Shown here: positions 61,670-64,000 of the stretch, piece by piece
Numbering within the stretch: position 1 is the stretch's first letter
Layout of the letters: each line of letters begins with the position of its first letter
Assembly: GCF_026210795.1 (NCBI RefSeq)
Contig: NC_089439.1
Location: 1,488,001-1,552,000, forward strand
DNA from: Rhizophagus irregularis
Lineage: Eukaryota > Glomeromycota > Glomeromycetes > Glomerales > Glomeraceae
DNA length: 64,000 nt
Direction of reading: 5' to 3'
Made by a program: the position numbers and the translations under genes
The notes under the pieces: model-generated
Databases searched by the model: none
The model's input: the letters and a program-made list of their open reading frames with translations, nothing else
Told to the model about the DNA's origin: nothing

Positions 61670-62177
61670 TTGTCAATTAAAGAAAATTATTTAATAAAAA
61701 ATTTATTTAATCCGCTTACTAAGTAGAAAATTTATGTATTTATAATTATAACTAATTAATCACATGATTCAATAAGATTAATATGTTTGATAGGGGGTTA
61801 ATATTTTAACTATTTATTGCTTACAAATACGATAAATATTAAATAAACTATTTCCAGTTTAATGTGACGCGTTCTCTTAACTTTTACATGACAAATTATT
61901 TAGTATAAAACAATATAATAAACACGTTAGCACTATACCATTTATAAATAATATTGCAATATATAATATTGTAATTGTGCATGAAAAAAATTGTCTATTA
62001 AAAAAAGTCTAAAATATTATTAACCTGTTTATGAAGTATATTACTATATTTAATAGTCTGTTTATATACTACTTATAAAAATTTAACGTATTATTATAAT
62101 TACAGAAGTATAAGTATAATAAAAGTTAAAATATCCATACACTTCATATTTTTACCACCAAAATAAATAAATAAATA
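61670..62177. other. Shared upstream region of divergent genes
   Basis: About 500 bp of very AT-rich DNA between two genes read away from each other. No repeat or small gene is seen; it should hold both promoters. Confidence 0.5.
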
Positions 62178-64000
62178 ATGAAACGTTCTAACCGAACCAT
62201 GCAAGCACATATACCAACACCAAAGTTGCGCATCAAAGTCAAAAAATTATATGATAATAACGTTGAGGAAACTTTTACAACTGATAATATTTTAGAATAT
62301 AGTAAAATAGAAGATGTTGGCCCACCTTCTGGTGAGCTAGCAGCTAGTTATGTATCATTAAATGAGGTTAGTGTATATGTATTTTCTATAAGTATTCTAT
62401 TAAAAACCATTCATAAATTGTTATTGAAAGCATGTCAGTTTAATTATTATGCAATTTTTTGTTATAAAATGTACAGCAGCAAATACTTAATTATGAAAAT
62501 ACTGATAATTACCAATTCCCATATATCAGTAGGCCATTACTTGATAATGTAGAAGAAGTTTTGATAAATGATGATGAGAGTCTGGCAAATGACGAACCAC
62601 TATTTGATACCATAGATGAAGTTTTATTAGATGATTATGAATCTAATGTTTCTGACATTGAAGAAGGTTTAGATAATAGTGTATTAGAAGAAGGTTCTTT
62701 TGACTTTGAAGGTTTTAGTGGTGAATATGGGCCATACTTCCCAAATTTCACATCATCAATGATCTTTATTTGGATAACCAAACATATGATTTGTAAGTAA
62801 TGTCAACTGAAATACTTTACAATGTAATATATTAACATATACTAAATTAATTATACTGGTATTATGTAGCAACATCAGCATATGAAGACTTAACAAAGAT
62901 TCTAACACATCCCAAATTTTGAAAGGAAGATATTATTACAAACATTCGTCAAATTAGAAAGTGGAGAAATAGATTACCTTTAGCCAAAGTAAATGAACAT
63001 AGTGTACCTCTCAGTAAATATCGAACACCATCCACATATGAATCTACAAAGAAGGCATTTACTATTTCTCCATTAATACATCTAGAACGTATTTTAAATA
63101 ACCCAATACTTATGCCAAAGATGTATTTTGGACCTGGAGTAGTTACAGATGAAAAGCAAGAGTTCTGGCATGGTGAACTCTGGCAGGATTCATTAATGTT
63201 TGGAGAACATAAAATAAAGAAAGATAATGAAGGTTAGTGATAATAAATTATTAAGTTTATATTGGAAGGAAAATTATTAACAATATTTTATTTAGTTTAT
63301 AAAGCAGGTGATTTTTTAATATGTTATGAACAATCTTCAACATTTATATGTCGTGTACGTGGTATAGTAGTTGATGAAATAAATAATAACTCACTTAAGC
63401 TAAAAGTTGATCAAATTATTTCACATGATGATCTTCCTAACTGTCACCTCACAGATAACCGACATACCCGTGGAAATGGTAATGAATTATGGTTAGTTGA
63501 AGGTAAAACAAATTTGGTTAATCCAGAAAATATAGCACAACGTATTATTGTTTGGATGTGTGATATGCCAGAACCTGAAGTATATGATTTTTATATCAAA
63601 GAAATTATATACCGTTTTAATAACAGGTGGAAATTTCGTGATATAACAATGAGACATCAATTACCTTGTGAATATATTACACTTACACCACCACCACAAC
63701 ACCTTCCAGTTTTAAAGATTTTTCTTGATATATATGTTGATGATTTTGGTACTTACAGAAATGTGTACCATTCTTTAGGAGGTGTTTATCTACAACTGGG
63801 AAATATGCCATTAACCCTTCGAAAACAGTTAAAAAATCATTTTTTAATTGGCTTCGTTCCATTTGGAGCAAAATTTAATGATTTTATTGAACCAGTATTA
63901 CAAGATATAAAGAGATTAGAAAAGGGTCTTATTATGCAAACTTTAAATGGTAATGCTTTTGTTATAGGTAGTATTGGTTGCGTTACTGCTGATCTGCCGC
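62178..64000 (+). pseudogene. Plavaka-type (CACTA-like) transposase, 5' part
   Basis: Exons by in-phase junctions: 62178-62366, 62477-62792, 62870-63232 and 63296 to the window end. Exon 1 gives MKRSNRTMQAHIPTPKLRIK. Exon 2 has the polar N-terminal region. Exons 3-4 match the Plavaka transposase family as I know it: SPLIHLERILNNPILMPKMY, FGPGVV..EFWHGELWQDS, YKAGDFLICYEQS, NELWLVEG, FLDIYVDDFGTYRNVYHSLG (likely the first catalytic D), FLIGFVPFGAKFNDFI and IGSIGCVTADLP. An in-frame TGA at 62920-62922 in exon 3 breaks it (PKF, stop, KED), so the copy is probably dead. The remaining catalytic part lies beyond the window. Confidence 0.85.

Overview
The window looks like a chromosome segment of an arbuscular mycorrhizal (Rhizophagus-like) fungus holding a long, decayed stretch of giant-virus type. 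The fungal assignment rests on the right-hand part: very AT-rich DNA, genes with short GT..AG introns (about 70-110 nt), a Plavaka-type transposase, and a multi-exon DDE gene of a kind common in Rhizophagus. F-box and Crinkler-type proteins further left also fit. No viral hallmark gene (capsid, polymerase, packaging ATPase) is present. The viral assignment is inferred from an AAAATTGA-like early-promoter motif ahead of most plausible left-hand genes, a TnpB/Fanzor-type nuclease gene, intronless orphan genes and a composition unlike the fungal part. From memory and unchecked, megabase-scale endogenous giant-virus DNA has been reported in Rhizophagus irregularis.

Layout. 1-49.3 kb: gene-poor, less AT-rich DNA packed with short stem-loop repeats. 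Its genes are a broken F-box/LRR gene (3.2-4.4 kb), an intact F-box protein (5.8-6.8), a broken Crinkler gene (8.8-9.8), orphan proteins (11.4, 12.8, 15.2-16.1, 27.0-27.6, 45.2-46.9), a bZIP transcription factor (25.3), a broken TnpB/Fanzor-type gene (38.2-39.7) and a nuclease-like fragment (47.8). 49.3-55.6 kb: an AT-rich fungal block with two intron-containing genes, one a DDE-type gene between short inverted repeats. 55.6-57.5 kb: left-type sequence returns. 57.5 kb to the end: ordinary fungal repeat-rich DNA with one unknown four-exon gene and the 5' part of a Plavaka transposase gene. The fungal block is therefore best read as a later insertion into the virus-like tract, whose right edge is near 57.54 kb.

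The most unusual content is a swarm of 20-40 bp mini-hairpins (4-6 bp stems, mostly three-base loops, conserved tails). Comparison of three diverged copies of one larger repeat shows individual hairpins present in one copy and missing at the same place in the others, so they behave like mobile units. One interrupts the TnpB reading frame next to its first catalytic motif and two lie in frame in the longest orphan protein. This resembles Rickettsia palindromic elements and mitochondrial double-hairpin elements, here in a eukaryotic, apparently viral setting. The TnpB locus also has a second site at 44.2-44.4 kb that carries both flanks without the gene.

All statements come from reading the sequence by eye. 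Family names are from memory of motifs; no search or alignment was run.
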